From: Litchfieldia alkalitelluris
GTDB taxonomy: Bacteria; Bacillota; Bacilli; Bacillales; Bacillaceae_L
Assembly: GCF_002019645.1 (NCBI RefSeq)
Contig: NZ_KV917374.1
Coordinates: 1,267,452-1,331,451, forward strand
DNA length: 64,000 nucleotides
Reading direction: 5' to 3'
Of this stretch, positions 9,019 to 17,822 are shown piece by piece. Each line of letters opens with the position of its first letter. Position 1 is the first letter of the stretch. The notes under the pieces were generated by a model that saw nothing but the letters and a program-made list of their open reading frames with translations, was not told the origin of the DNA and did not search any database. The position numbers and the translations under genes were made by a program.

Positions 9019-9915
9019 ATGTCAACAAAAGAGTACCAAAGAAAGCCAGAATGGTTAAAAATAAAACTTAACACAAACGAAAACTACACTGGTTTAAAAA
9101 AGATGATGAGAGAGAAAAATTTACATACAGTGTGTGAAGAGGCAAGATGTCCTAATATCCATGAATGCTGGGCTGTTAGAAAAACAGCAACATTTATGAT
9201 CTTAGGGGATGTTTGTACACGTGCTTGTCGTTTTTGTGCTGTTAAAACTGGATTACCAAATGAACTAGACTGGAAAGAGCCAGAGCGTGTTGCAGAATCA
9301 GTCAGTTTAATGGGATTAAAGCACGTAGTTGTCACTGCTGTAGCTAGGGATGATCTAAAGGATGGCGGAGCAGCTGTATTTGCTGAAACCGTAAGAGCAA
9401 TTAGAAAGTCAAATCCATTTACATCAATTGAGGTCTTACCTTCAGATATGGGTGGAGTATTAGAAAATCTAAAGACATTAATGGATGCTAAGCCTGATAT
9501 TCTAAATCATAATATTGAAACAGTTAGACGTTTATCAGACCGTGTGCGAGCAAGAGCAAAGTATGATCGTTCGTTGGAATTCCTACGTCGTGCAAAAGAA
9601 TTACAACCAACGATTCCTACTAAATCAAGTATTATGGTAGGTCTTGGTGAAACAAAAGAAGACATTATTGAAACAATGGATGACTTACGTGCAAATAATG
9701 TGGATATTATGACTATTGGACAATACCTACAGCCTTCAAAGAAGCATCTTAAGGTTGAAAAGTATTATCATCCAGATGAATTTCAAGAGTTGAAAGAGAT
9801 TGCTTTATCCAAAGGGTTTAGTCATTGTGAGTCTGGGCCGTTAGTTCGTTCTTCTTACCATGCTGATGAGCAAGTAAATGCAGCGGCTAAGAACCAACAA
9901 GCAAAAGAAGCTTAA
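9019..9915 (+). CDS. lipA: Lipoyl synthase
   Basis: This is a 298-residue radical-SAM enzyme that inserts two sulfurs into octanoyl chains to make lipoate for the 2-oxoacid dehydrogenases and the glycine cleavage system. The auxiliary cluster cysteines C39, C44 and C50 and the radical-SAM cluster CTRACRFC (C66, C70, C73) are all present. GGAGTGATGTAA precedes the ATG. It is flanked by lytH (divergent) and a terminator, so it appears monocistronic, as yutB/lipA is in B. subtilis. Confidence 0.97.
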   Translation: MSTKEYQRKPEWLKIKLNTNENYTGLKKMMREKNLHTVCEEARCPNIHECWAVRKTATFMILGDVCTRACRFCAVKTGLPNELDWKEPERVAESVSLMGLKHVVVTAVARDDLKDGGAAVFAETVRAIRKSNPFTSIEVLPSDMGGVLENLKTLMDAKPDILNHNIETVRRLSDRVRARAKYDRSLEFLRRAKELQPTIPTKSSIMVGLGETKEDIIETMDDLRANNVDIMTIGQYLQPSKKHLKVEKYYHPDEFQELKEIALSKGFSHCESGPLVRSSYHADEQVNAAAKNQQAKEA

Positions 9916-9925
9916 TACTGGTTAT

Positions 9926-9960
9926 GGGGGTAGATTATAGATCTACTCCTTTTTTATTTT
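9926..9960 (+). terminator. Terminator after lipA
   Basis: GGGGGTAGAT pairs with ATCTACTCC around a short TATAG loop and is followed by six T. Confidence 0.85.
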
Positions 9961-10062
9961 CATGGGGTTTACTAAAAAAGATGTGGAATGAAGAGACTGA
10001 CTCTAGCGAATTTCTTGGGTGAGAAGTGAGGGATGATTAGGGGACAAATCCGGCAAATTTAG

Positions 10063-10530
10063 AAATCAGGGAGAGCGGCACAGAAAATTAGGAGAGAGAA
10101 GTGAGAAATGCGGCGGGTAGCGGTCGAATCCGGCGGAGGATGAAGAGAATCCGACCAGATTAGGAAATCAAGGGAGAGCAGCACCAAAAATCGGCGAGAA
10201 TAGTAAGGAATGCGGCGGGTTAGCGCCCGAATGCGGCGAAGACAGAAGAGAATCCGGCCAAAGTGAGAAACCAAGGGAGAGAGGCACCAAAAATCGGGCG
10301 AGAATAGTGGAAAATGCGGCGGGTTAGCGCCCGAATGCGGCGGAGACAGAAGAGAATCCGGCCAAATCGACAAAACCAAAGGATAAGGCACCAAAAATCG
10401 GGCGAGAATAGTGGAAAATGCGGCGGGTTAGCGCCCGAATGCGGCGGAGACAGAAGAGAATCCTGCCAAATCGACAAAACCAAAGGATAGAGTGAGAACC
10501 AAAGGAGAGCAGCACCAGAAATCCGGCAGC
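10063..10530. repeat. 104-bp GC-rich tandem repeat array
   Basis: About four and a half imperfect units start near 10063, 10165, 10268, 10373 and 10477, a spacing of 102-105 bp. The central units are almost identical. Each contains a GCGGCGGGTTAGCGCCCG block with a CGGG/CCCG inverted repeat, then an AGAGAATCCGGCC block. The outer units are more diverged. Open frames across it are an effect of the repeats and match no protein family. The array is much richer in G+C than its surroundings and fills the gap between convergent lipA and yutC. Confidence 0.9.
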
Positions 10531-10537
10531 CTTATGA

Positions 10538-10576
10538 ACCAATAAAAAAGCAAAGTGGATGCTGTTCCACTTTGCT
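10538..10576 (-). terminator. Terminator of yutC
   Basis: GCAAAGTGGA pairs perfectly with TCCACTTTGC around a six-base loop. On the minus strand the stem is followed by a run of T. Confidence 0.85.
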
Positions 10577-10585
10577 CCTTTATCT

Positions 10586-11374
10586 TTATTTATCATTTCC
10601 TGTTTTAGTTCTTCCGCGAGTTTCCATTTCTCCCTCATCATTTTGTCCTTCAGTTTCTACATTGTTAATGTCACTAGATGGGGTAGTTGATTTTGTACTT
10701 GGGTTTTGTAAAAAGTCTGGTACATCATTCATTTTGCGCTCATATTCGTTATTCACTCCACCTGACATCTCACCATTTGCATTTTCTCCATCACTAATTT
10801 TTCTGCCTTGAGGAGATTCTAACATGCGTTCAATCGTTGAAGTGATGATTTGGTCTACATTTCTGCTTGTTGAGTCTAATGTGCTGAATCTTTCAATATC
10901 CTTTATTAAGATTGGATTATCAGAAACATACACATGGTACCATCTCGGGATAACAGACAACGCTGTTTTTTTCACTTGGTCCGCAGTCTCAAAGCGGTCA
11001 TCGCTATCTGTATCATAAACCATTAATACTTCTTCGTCTGTAACAAGGGTAGCCACTTCATTTACATGGGGTATTTGTTGTACAGTCATTTTACTAATCA
11101 TGTCAGCCACAAGTTCCCGGTCAAGTCTAGGCATTGTATAAACCGTTTGATCTCCTGGGACAGGACTTTTTTGGTGGCGAACATATCCAAAGTCTTCAAA
11201 ACGGTCTTCTGAATTAGCGTCATCACTATAATGATATATCCCAGCTTGTGTATCATTTACATTAATTGTATTACCACTCTGCTTATAAATTCCAGCACCT
11301 TGTTCTTCATCGGCACCACAGCCACTAAGTGCTGTTAAACAGCAAATTCCAGTTACTATTAATGATTTTTTCAT
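10586..11374 (-). CDS. yutC: YhcN/YlaJ-family sporulation lipoprotein (YutC)
   Basis: This is a 262-residue lipoprotein. A signal peptide ends in a clear lipobox, LTALSGCGAD, so the mature protein is anchored by Cys near residue 18. The central part (roughly residues 70-170) has the YhcN/YlaJ domain found in spore-associated lipoproteins. The C-terminal 60 residues are polar, low-complexity and rich in Asn, Glu and Thr. The ribosome binding site is GAGGGGGT; ATG 11374 or the adjoining TTG 11377 fit its spacing, while the GTG at 11386 is too close. The position next to lipA matches yutC of B. subtilis. Confidence 0.85.
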   Translation of the reverse strand: MKKSLIVTGICCLTALSGCGADEEQGAGIYKQSGNTINVNDTQAGIYHYSDDANSEDRFEDFGYVRHQKSPVPGDQTVYTMPRLDRELVADMISKMTVQQIPHVNEVATLVTDEEVLMVYDTDSDDRFETADQVKKTALSVIPRWYHVYVSDNPILIKDIERFSTLDSTSRNVDQIITSTIERMLESPQGRKISDGENANGEMSGGVNNEYERKMNDVPDFLQNPSTKSTTPSSDINNVETEGQNDEGEMETRGRTKTGNDK

Positions 11375-11488
11375 CAACGGTAACACCCCCTCAATCTTAG
11401 AATGACCAGTTTATGAATTTTTTCATCTAGAAATTGATGGTTGAATGGATATAATTTATGGTAAAGTAAGATGGACGAGGTGAAAAAC

Positions 11489-11764
11489 ATGATAACAATA
11501 AATAATATGACCTATGAATTAGTTGAGGATTCAAGACAAGGATTTAACGAAGAAGCATTTCGTACGAGATATAGTGAAATTTTAACTAAATATGATTACA
11601 TTGTTGGGGATTGGGGCTATAATCAGCTTAGACTCCGAGGCTTTTTTGATGACGATAATCAAAAAGCGACCTTTGATACGAAAATAAGTACATTATCAGA
11701 ATACTTGTATGAGTACTGTAATTTCGGTTGTGCCTATTTTGTTTTAAAAAGAGTAAAAAAATAA
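11489..11764 (+). CDS. yutD: YutD family protein (DUF1027)
   Basis: This is a 91-residue soluble protein of the YutD family. GAGGTG at 11477-11482 places the start at ATG 11489 rather than at the upstream in-frame ATG 11471, which overlaps that site. Conserved features include YDYIVGDWGYNQLRLRGFF and a cysteine pair near the end (YCNFGCAYFVLK). The molecular function is not established to my knowledge. The gene keeps its B. subtilis neighbours. Confidence 0.88.
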   Translation: MITINNMTYELVEDSRQGFNEEAFRTRYSEILTKYDYIVGDWGYNQLRLRGFFDDDNQKATFDTKISTLSEYLYEYCNFGCAYFVLKRVKK

Positions 11765-11813
11765 AAGGATTACCAAAGGTGTTAATCACCCTTAGTAATC
11801 CTATTTTTTTATA
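11764..11813. terminator. Bidirectional terminator between yutD and DUF3055 gene
   Basis: AGGATTAC (11766-11773) pairs with GTAATCCT (11795-11802), with an inner AAGGTG/CACCCTT stem, and T-runs lie on both strands. Confidence 0.85.
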
Positions 11814-11815
11814 CA

Positions 11816-12082
11816 TTATACGATCTCATATAAAAATGAGCGTAACTCTTCTGCATCCTCTTCTGAAAGGTTATAGGCATGCTCGAGATATCCTGGCTCG
11901 TCAAGGTCATCACTGCCAATTATCGCAAATCGGTTACTTTGGATATCTAGAACAAGATGTTTCCCATAATATCGATCAGATTTGACAATGGCTAAATCAA
12001 ATCTTTGATTATCGCCCATAAAACTTATAAAACGAGTTTTTGTATCAACAGTATCATCGTATAAAAAAAAGCGCTCAGACAT
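11816..12082 (-). CDS. DUF3055 family protein
   Basis: This is an 88-residue acidic soluble protein starting MSERFFLYDDT. GGAGG seven bases upstream fixes the start at 12082, and 18 further in-frame codons upstream are not used. It matches my recollection of the DUF3055 family of Firmicutes, whose role is unknown. No membrane segment or cofactor motif is visible. It converges with yutD. Confidence 0.8.
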   Translation of the reverse strand: MSERFFLYDDTVDTKTRFISFMGDNQRFDLAIVKSDRYYGKHLVLDIQSNRFAIIGSDDLDEPGYLEHAYNLSEEDAEELRSFLYEIV

Positions 12083-12307
12083 TTTGAATCCTCCAATTAT
12101 CTCTTTATTAATCGTAAAAACTAATCCTTTATACATTTAAGCATATCATAAGATAATAAATATTTATTAGAAAAATGTTTATTTCACTATTATAAACCCT
12201 CTAATTTTTTACGGCTCATGTTAAGAGTAGCTCTAATGTGATAAAATATACCTAAAAATTTAATTACATGAACACACTATTGATAACATAGAAAAGAAGG
12301 TGACAAG

Positions 12308-12745
12308 GTGTATTTTGTAGATAGAGAGCATATCCAAAGAACGCTAACATATCTAGAAGAAACTCTAACGTATGTTGCTAATCAAGAGTCTTGGAATACA
12401 ATTATTGAAAAAAGAGCACTAGAACGATTTGTACATATGATAATTGAGTCGATAGCGGACGTAGGTAATTCCATGATCGACGGGTTCATAATGAGAGATC
12501 CTGGGAGCTTAGAAGATATAATCGATATATTAGAGGATGAGAAGGTTATCCCCTCCGAACGAGCTAAAGGATTGAAAAAAATTATCGAACTAAGGAAAGT
12601 ACTTGTCCAAAATTATCTTGAAATAGATCATTCAATATTAAATGAATTAACTAAACAAGAAATGAGTCATTTACATAAATTCCCAAATGATGTTAGACAC
12701 TATTTAGAAAATGAATTAGGACCTGTATCTGCGTTTAGAAATTAA
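12308..12745 (+). CDS. yutE: YutE, DUF86/HepT-like protein
   Basis: This is a 145-residue all-helical protein of the DUF86/HepT-like family, starting with GTG after an AAGGTGA site. DUF86 proteins are often the toxin half of HepT-MntA modules, but no nucleotidyltransferase antitoxin gene lies beside this one. The position where HepT carries the catalytic R-X4-H-X-Y motif reads RKVLVQNYLEID here, with Gln in place of His. The HepT RNase activity is therefore probably absent. YutE of B. subtilis is a stand-alone relative in the same position before yutF. Confidence 0.85.
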   Translation: MYFVDREHIQRTLTYLEETLTYVANQESWNTIIEKRALERFVHMIIESIADVGNSMIDGFIMRDPGSLEDIIDILEDEKVIPSERAKGLKKIIELRKVLVQNYLEIDHSILNELTKQEMSHLHKFPNDVRHYLENELGPVSAFRN

Positions 12746-12814
12746 GTATCATAGTAACTTTATGATTTTAAAACAAAAATTCAAACATGGAGAATTGAAA
12801 TTGTTTGCTCAACA

Positions 12815-12965
12815 TGTGTGGAATGAGCGGAGAGCCACCTGACTCCTGCGGGATCGAGCGGTCTCGTGAGACCCCGCAGGAACCCCGCCCCTGGCGACGA
12901 GGAGGCTCACGGACCACCCCGCGGAAAGCAAGTGGATCGCAGCGAATGCAACTCACTAACCTATG
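12815..12965 (+). repeat. GC-rich dispersed palindromic repeat, copy 1
   Basis: This is a G+C-rich block of about 150 bp in an AT-rich gap. It runs from GGAATGAGCGGAGAGCCACC to GCAGCGAATGCAACTCAC. A strong internal hairpin is formed by TCCTGCGG with CCGCAGGA and GGTCTC with GAGACC. Two inverted copies lie at 53943-54092 and 54369-54503, and a tail fragment at 58746-58780. I remember similar blocks in intergenic DNA of many Bacillaceae. The rest of the 12746-13090 gap shows nothing else. Confidence 0.85.
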
Positions 12966-13090
12966 TATTTTCAGGGGAGCATCGTAGCTTTGTGTTACCT
13001 CTTGTCCAATTTATTTTATGTTAAAGAACTGTCAAAAATAACGTGAAACCTATTTGGACATACCGGTTATTATAAGTATGAGGTGAAAGC

Positions 13091-13861
13091 ATGAAAGAAT
13101 ATAAAGGATACTTAATTGATTTAGATGGAACGATGTACAGAGGGAGCGAAAAAATTGAAGCTGCAAGTGACTTCGTAAAGAGCCTTATTGATAGAAATAT
13201 TCCATATTTATTTGTAACTAATAACTCTTCAAGGACACCCGAGCAAGTTGCTGAAAAGCTTCTCGAATTTGATATTCCGGCAACAAAGGAACATGTTTTT
13301 ACAACTAGCCAGGCGACTGCAAATTTTATAGATGACCAAAAAGAAGATCCAACAATCTTTGTGATAGGAGAAGAAGGACTAAAAACTTCTATTCAAGAAA
13401 AGGGTTTCAGAATTACAAAGGAAAATCCTGACTTTGTGGTAATTGGCATTGATCGCGAGATTTCATATGAAAAACTTGCCGTTGCGTGTTTAGCTGTTCG
13501 AAATGGGGCAACATTTATTTCTACGAATGCAGATATTGCGATTCCAACTGAACGAGGATTACTACCAGGAAATGGAGCATTAACCGCAGTAATCAGCGTT
13601 TCAACAGGTGTACAACCGATTTTTATCGGAAAGCCTCAACAAATAATTATGGAACAAGCTTTAAAGGTATTAGGAACCTCATTAGAAGACACATTGATGG
13701 TGGGCGACAACTATGATACTGATATTATGGCTGGGATGAACACAGGTCTTGATACCCTTCTTGTACATACTGGGGTGACAACTGTTGATATGTTAAATCT
13801 ACTTGAGAGAAAACCAACATACACAGTTAATAGCCTTGATAATTGGTTTGAACCAAAATAA
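13091..13861 (+). CDS. yutF: HAD-IIA family phosphatase YutF
   Basis: This is a 256-residue NagD-like HAD hydrolase. Motif I is IDLDGTMYRG near the N-terminus, motif II is FVTNNSS, the motif III lysine lies in FIGKP, and motif IV is MVGDNYDTDIMAG. The central part is the HAD-IIA cap domain. These enzymes dephosphorylate sugar phosphates, nucleotides or flavin precursors; the natural substrate of YutF is not known to me. GAGGTGAAAGC precedes the ATG and a terminator follows. Confidence 0.92.
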   Translation: MKEYKGYLIDLDGTMYRGSEKIEAASDFVKSLIDRNIPYLFVTNNSSRTPEQVAEKLLEFDIPATKEHVFTTSQATANFIDDQKEDPTIFVIGEEGLKTSIQEKGFRITKENPDFVVIGIDREISYEKLAVACLAVRNGATFISTNADIAIPTERGLLPGNGALTAVISVSTGVQPIFIGKPQQIIMEQALKVLGTSLEDTLMVGDNYDTDIMAGMNTGLDTLLVHTGVTTVDMLNLLERKPTYTVNSLDNWFEPK

Positions 13862-13977
13862 AAAAACAGGTGAACAATGCTAACGGGTCTGTTGTGGGGG
13901 AGAAGATGATCTAACAAAGGAAAATGCACGGATAAAAGCATATGATATATCAACCTATTAGCACTTGAAATAGTAAA

Positions 13978-14004
13978 AGCTCGGAACTTTACCGAGCTTT
14001 TTTA
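13978..14004 (+). terminator. Terminator after yutF
   Basis: AGCTCGG pairs with CCGAGCT around AACTTTA and is followed by six T. Confidence 0.8.
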
Positions 14005-14089
14005 CTTACGTTTAAGGCTCCCACCCGGCCATTAAAAAAGCGGGAAGCCCTCGGTCCTAGAAGAAGGAATCAGCATGGGCTGTTAATAA

Positions 14090-14285
14090 GGTGAGAAACT
14101 TCCCTTAATTAGGAATTTGGACTGAAAATAATTAAAATAGAGGTAAAATTTCCCTCTATTGACTCGACAAACATGAAAATAGGGTGATTATGCTTTGCTT
14201 AAGGGGAAAATTTCCCCTTAATAACCTCTAACCAAGCTATATTCTTCAGTTTAAAGGGAAAATGTCCCCTTATTTTAAAGTGAGT
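14090..14285. repeat. Four-hairpin dispersed element, copy A
   Basis: Four short palindromes of the type TAA-GGGGAAAATTTCCCC-TTA lie about 45-60 bp apart, near 14103, 14146, 14207 and 14262. The linkers, such as CGACAAACATGAAAATAGGG, are shared with copies B (27158-27360) and C (32025-32212). It lies between convergent yutF and yutG. The stems differ among copies while remaining self-complementary, which suggests that pairing is conserved. Confidence 0.75.
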
Positions 14286-14458
14286 TTAATCACTCGATTA
14301 ATGATAAAACTTCCTAGGCTCTATACACCACATTAAATTAGGAATTTAAGCTAAGAAATTGGAGCCAAATCATAATTATTATGCATGCATCGGTTAAATT
14401 GACAAGCTAAAAACGTCCTGATTTTAAGGGTTAAATCCATTAAATCAATACTTAAAAT

Positions 14459-14509
14459 AAATGAATTAGCAGACCAATTAGCTATGCTAGTTGGTCTGCT
14501 AATTCATTT
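14459..14509. repeat. Long near-perfect hairpin between yutF and yutG
   Basis: AAATGAATTAGCAGACCAA and its complement form an arm of about 23 bp with one wobble, closed by a loop of about four bases. There is no T-run directly after it on either strand, so it is not a typical terminator. It could still stop yutG transcripts, which enter from the right. Confidence 0.75.
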
Positions 14510-14572
14510 GCTAATAGTATTGTTTCTTCTCCCCCTCAAAGGAACCAATAAAACAATACACCTGTTTTTTTA

Positions 14573-15073
14573 TCACTCGGTATTTGCTGCACGATGTGCT
14601 AAACGACTTGATGCTGCAGCTGCGATAGCACCAACAAGATCATCTAAGAAGGTATGACAACCAGCTGTTTTGTCGTTTAACCTTTCAAGAATACCAGGCT
14701 TCAATTTGTCGATATAGCCGTAATTTGTAAAACCAATTGATCCATATACATTTACAATCGAAAAGGCTAAAACCTCGTCTACCCCATAAAGACTTTCGTC
14801 GGCTTTTATAATAGAAAGTAGTGGTTCTTCTAATAAGCCTTTCTCCGCAAGAACATCAAGTTGAATTCCAGTAATAATTGCGTTTTGTACCTCACGCTTT
14901 GATAACACTCGTTCTACATTTTCAATACAATCTTCCATTTGTAAATCGGTATGATATTTATTTTGGAGAAAGTAGACTAAGTCAGCAATGTCGGTGATTT
15001 TTACACCTCGTTGTTCTAATAAATTACGTGCATTTAATTCTATTGGATCCATCGTTTGTTTAATTTCTGTCAT
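14573..15073 (-). CDS. yutG: YutG, phosphatidylglycerophosphatase A-like protein
   Basis: This is a 166-residue protein of the PgpA/YutG family. The start is placed at ATG 15073, with GGTGA five bases upstream; an ATG at 15085 lies directly against GGAGG and is less likely. A hydrophobic GAIAAAASSRLAHRA stretch closes the protein, but there are no strong membrane helices. The conserved TFLDDLVGAIAAA block is PgpA-like. The family is annotated as removing phosphate from phosphatidylglycerophosphate in phospholipid synthesis. Activity of this soluble-looking branch is uncertain. Confidence 0.82.
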   Translation of the reverse strand: MTEIKQTMDPIELNARNLLEQRGVKITDIADLVYFLQNKYHTDLQMEDCIENVERVLSKREVQNAIITGIQLDVLAEKGLLEEPLLSIIKADESLYGVDEVLAFSIVNVYGSIGFTNYGYIDKLKPGILERLNDKTAGCHTFLDDLVGAIAAAASSRLAHRAANTE

Positions 15074-15295
15074 AATTTCACCCATTCCTCCAAATTTTTA
15101 CAACTTCTCATTTCCTTTTTTTTGCACATTCAAACTTATAATTCCCAACAAATCCATTGTTTAATATATTTATTTTTTGTTATCCGTTGAGAAAAACCGT
15201 CTTATCTTCATATTAGCTAAATTATTTGTATATATTTTAGAATACCAGAAGTTTCGTTACATGCTTCAATAGAAATCAAGGTCGGAGGGAATCAT

Positions 15296-16303
15296 ATGGA
15301 AAGTGAAATCTCTGAACAATATGGGCTTCAAATACGGAAAACAGAGAAGTTTGGTAATTACAAAGCGTTTCGAAATCGAAATATACTATATACTATTGTG
15401 CCGGTCGAAGTTTTGGAACAAGAAGAAATTTATGAGTTGAAGCAATTGAGTGATTTTATGGTTCAAAAAGGAGAAAACAGAGTAGCCTTAATGGTCCCTA
15501 CAAAGGATGGCAAGCTGATTACAACTCTTAACGAAAAGCCAAGTATTCTCTTAAGGATGCCAAGGCAATCAAATCACCGTACTCAGTTAACCGCCAAGGA
15601 ACTTGCCTTGTTCCATTTGAATGGAAGGTCATTTCCTTATCGATTAACTAAGTGCAATCGAATAGGGCAGTGGAAAGGCTTATGGGAAAAACGGTTAGAC
15701 CAAATGGAATTGTTCTGGAATGAGCGTGTTAAGCAGCATCCCTCTAATGATTTTGAAAAAAGATTTATAGAATCATTTCCATATTATATCGGATTAACAG
15801 AAAATGCCATTCAATACTTAGTTGATACCGAAATTGATGATCATCCTGGACTAATTGATTCAGCCACCGTTTGTCATCAGAAATTAAAGGTAGAACAATG
15901 GAGAGATTCCTACAAAGCAGAGATCCCCATTCAATGGGTATTCGATCATGCTAGTAGAGACCTTGCAGAGTATATTCGTGATTGTTACTTTAACTCAAGT
16001 CAACGAGTGGATTTAAAAATGATTGAGCGTTTTTTAACAGAATATCAAAATGTATCACCAACTTCTTCATTTTTCCTGAGGCTGATGTATGCTAGATTAT
16101 TATTCCCCGTCCATTATTTTGAAAGCATTGAGGGATATTATCTAACGAATTCGGAAGTCCAAAAAATGACCTATGAAAATCAGTTAAATTCAATCTTGAA
16201 AGATTCAAGAGATTACGAATATTTCTTAAGAGATATAAATCAATTGTCTCAACAATTCCATCGACATAGCCCTTCTCCTCAAATCGAGTGGCTTCCAGAA
16301 TAA
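15296..16303 (+). CDS. yutH: Spore coat-associated protein YutH
   Basis: This is a 335-residue protein of the CotS/YutH group, distant relatives of aminoglycoside phosphotransferase-like kinases. B. subtilis YutH is a spore-coat associated protein. GGAGGG precedes the ATG. The kinase-like fold is degenerate: I do not see a convincing catalytic HGD motif, which suggests a structural role. The gene lies between yutG and the threonine operon, as in B. subtilis, and ends at a terminator. Confidence 0.88.
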   Translation: MESEISEQYGLQIRKTEKFGNYKAFRNRNILYTIVPVEVLEQEEIYELKQLSDFMVQKGENRVALMVPTKDGKLITTLNEKPSILLRMPRQSNHRTQLTAKELALFHLNGRSFPYRLTKCNRIGQWKGLWEKRLDQMELFWNERVKQHPSNDFEKRFIESFPYYIGLTENAIQYLVDTEIDDHPGLIDSATVCHQKLKVEQWRDSYKAEIPIQWVFDHASRDLAEYIRDCYFNSSQRVDLKMIERFLTEYQNVSPTSSFFLRLMYARLLFPVHYFESIEGYYLTNSEVQKMTYENQLNSILKDSRDYEYFLRDINQLSQQFHRHSPSPQIEWLPE

Positions 16304-16310
16304 ATTGGTT

Positions 16311-16345
16311 TGGCACACATTATTCATTGTGTGCTTCTTTTATTT
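16311..16345 (+). terminator. Terminator after yutH
   Basis: GCACACA pairs with TGTGTGC around TTATTCAT, followed by a T-rich tract. Confidence 0.75.
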
Positions 16346-16436
16346 CTCATTATTGCTACTTGCTAAAATAATTCATAAAGTTTTTATTTGTATTTTATGA
16401 AAATAACGATTATTTTATTAATAGGTAAAAAACAAC

Positions 16437-16465
16437 TTGTAAAATCATGAAATAAACTCTATAAT
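16437..16465 (+). promoter_or_regulatory. SigA promoter of hom-thrC-thrB
   Basis: TTGTAA and a perfect TATAAT are spaced by 17 bp and lie about 60 bp upstream of the hom ATG. No attenuator or riboswitch is visible in the short leader. Confidence 0.7.
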
Positions 16466-16523
16466 GTCCTTTATAGATAAACAAATGTATTTCTGGAGAA
16501 TACATAAAGGGGAGTGAAGAAAC

Positions 16524-17822
16524 ATGAAGAGTATAGGAGTGGGTCTTTTAGGTTTAGGGACTGTCGGAACTGGTGTTGTGAAAATATTAAAGAACCATCA
16601 AGATAAATTAATGCATCAAATTGGTTGCCCAATTGAAGTGAAAAAGATCTTGGTGAAAGACATAAAAAAAGACCGTGATGTTGAAATCGATTCATCATTA
16701 CTTACAACGAACGTGAATGAAGTGATTGAGCACCCTGAAGTGGATGTTGTAATTGAGGTAATGGGTGGAGTAGAAGAGACAAGAAAACACATCCTTACAT
16801 CACTTAAAAATAAAAAGCATGTTGTGACTGCAAATAAAGACTTAGTAGCTGTGTATGGGTCTGAATTACATGCAGCTGCAAGTGAAAATAAATGTGATCT
16901 TTATTATGAAGCAAGTGTAGCAGGTGGTATTCCGATTCTAAGAGGCTTAGTTGATGGGTTAGCATCTGATAAAATTACTAAGTTAATGGGTATCGTAAAT
17001 GGTACAACAAACTTTATCCTTACTAAGATGAGCAAAAATGGAAGTCCTTATCAAGAGGTACTTGCAGAGGCACAACAACTAGGTTTTGCAGAAGCGGATC
17101 CGACTTCTGATGTTGAAGGACTAGATGCAGCTCGTAAGATGGCCATCTTAGCTACTCTAGGCTTTTCGATGAATATCGATTTAGCAGATGTGTCAGTAAA
17201 AGGAATCTCTTCAATCACAGAAGAAGATTTAAACTATAGTAAAAGACTTGGCTATACAATGAAACTAATTGGGATAGCTCAACAAGAAGGTGATAAGGTG
17301 GAGGTAAGTGTTCAGCCAACCTTACTACCAGATGATCATCCACTATCTGCAGTAAACGATGAATATAATGCAGTTTATGTATATGGCGAAGCAGTCGGAG
17401 AAACGATGTTTTATGGTCCAGGTGCAGGAAGTTTACCAACTGCCACAGCAATTGTTTCTGATCTTGTTGCAGTGATGAAAAATATGAGGTTAGGTGTGAA
17501 TGGCCAAAGTGTTGTTACCCCTCAATATGAAAAACAGCTGAAGGATCGAGCAGAGATTTATTCGAAACACTTTTTGCGAATTCATGTAAAGGATCAAGTG
17601 GGTTCATTTGCAAAAATCACAACGATCTTCTCTGAACGTGGTGTGAGCTTTGAAAAGATATTACAATTACCATTAAAACAAAAAGATCTTGCAGAGATTG
17701 TTTTAGTTACTCATACAGCATCTCTAAAGGATTATGAAGACATCCTTGGACACTTAAGTGATTCGGATGTTGTAGCACAAGTAAAGAGTTCATATCGTGT
17801 CGAAGGAGATGGAGTAAAATGA
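16524..17822 (+). CDS. hom: Homoserine dehydrogenase
   Basis: This 432-residue enzyme reduces aspartate semialdehyde to homoserine with NAD(P)H, at the branch leading to threonine and methionine. The N-terminal Rossmann motif is [12 protein letters not shown]. The catalytic homoserine dehydrogenase block includes NGTTNFIL and a [14 protein letters not shown] region. A C-terminal ACT domain (about residues 350-425) indicates feedback control by threonine. GGGGAGTG precedes the ATG. The stop overlaps the thrC start by four bases, so translation is coupled. Confidence 0.97.
   Translation: MKSIGVGLLGLGTVGTGVVKILKNHQDKLMHQIGCPIEVKKILVKDIKKDRDVEIDSSLLTTNVNEVIEHPEVDVVIEVMGGVEETRKHILTSLKNKKHVVTANKDLVAVYGSELHAAASENKCDLYYEASVAGGIPILRGLVDGLASDKITKLMGIVNGTTNFILTKMSKNGSPYQEVLAEAQQLGFAEADPTSDVEGLDAARKMAILATLGFSMNIDLADVSVKGISSITEEDLNYSKRLGYTMKLIGIAQQEGDKVEVSVQPTLLPDDHPLSAVNDEYNAVYVYGEAVGETMFYGPGAGSLPTATAIVSDLVAVMKNMRLGVNGQSVVTPQYEKQLKDRAEIYSKHFLRIHVKDQVGSFAKITTIFSERGVSFEKILQLPLKQKDLAEIVLVTHTASLKDYEDILGHLSDSDVVAQVKSSYRVEGDGVK

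Noticed and set aside
10059-10641. Several overlapping open frames on the minus strand in the GC-rich array
   Set aside because: They are a by-product of the 104-bp repeat, have no ribosome binding sites and encode low-complexity repeats (FRRIRALTRR type).
12308-12745. HepT-MntA toxin-antitoxin module
   Set aside because: No nucleotidyltransferase partner gene, the catalytic His is missing, and the gene sits in a conserved housekeeping position.
16466-16523. Threonine or methionine regulatory leader (T box or S box) upstream of hom
   Set aside because: The distance from the promoter to the hom start is only about 60 bp, too short, and no conserved aptamer block is present.
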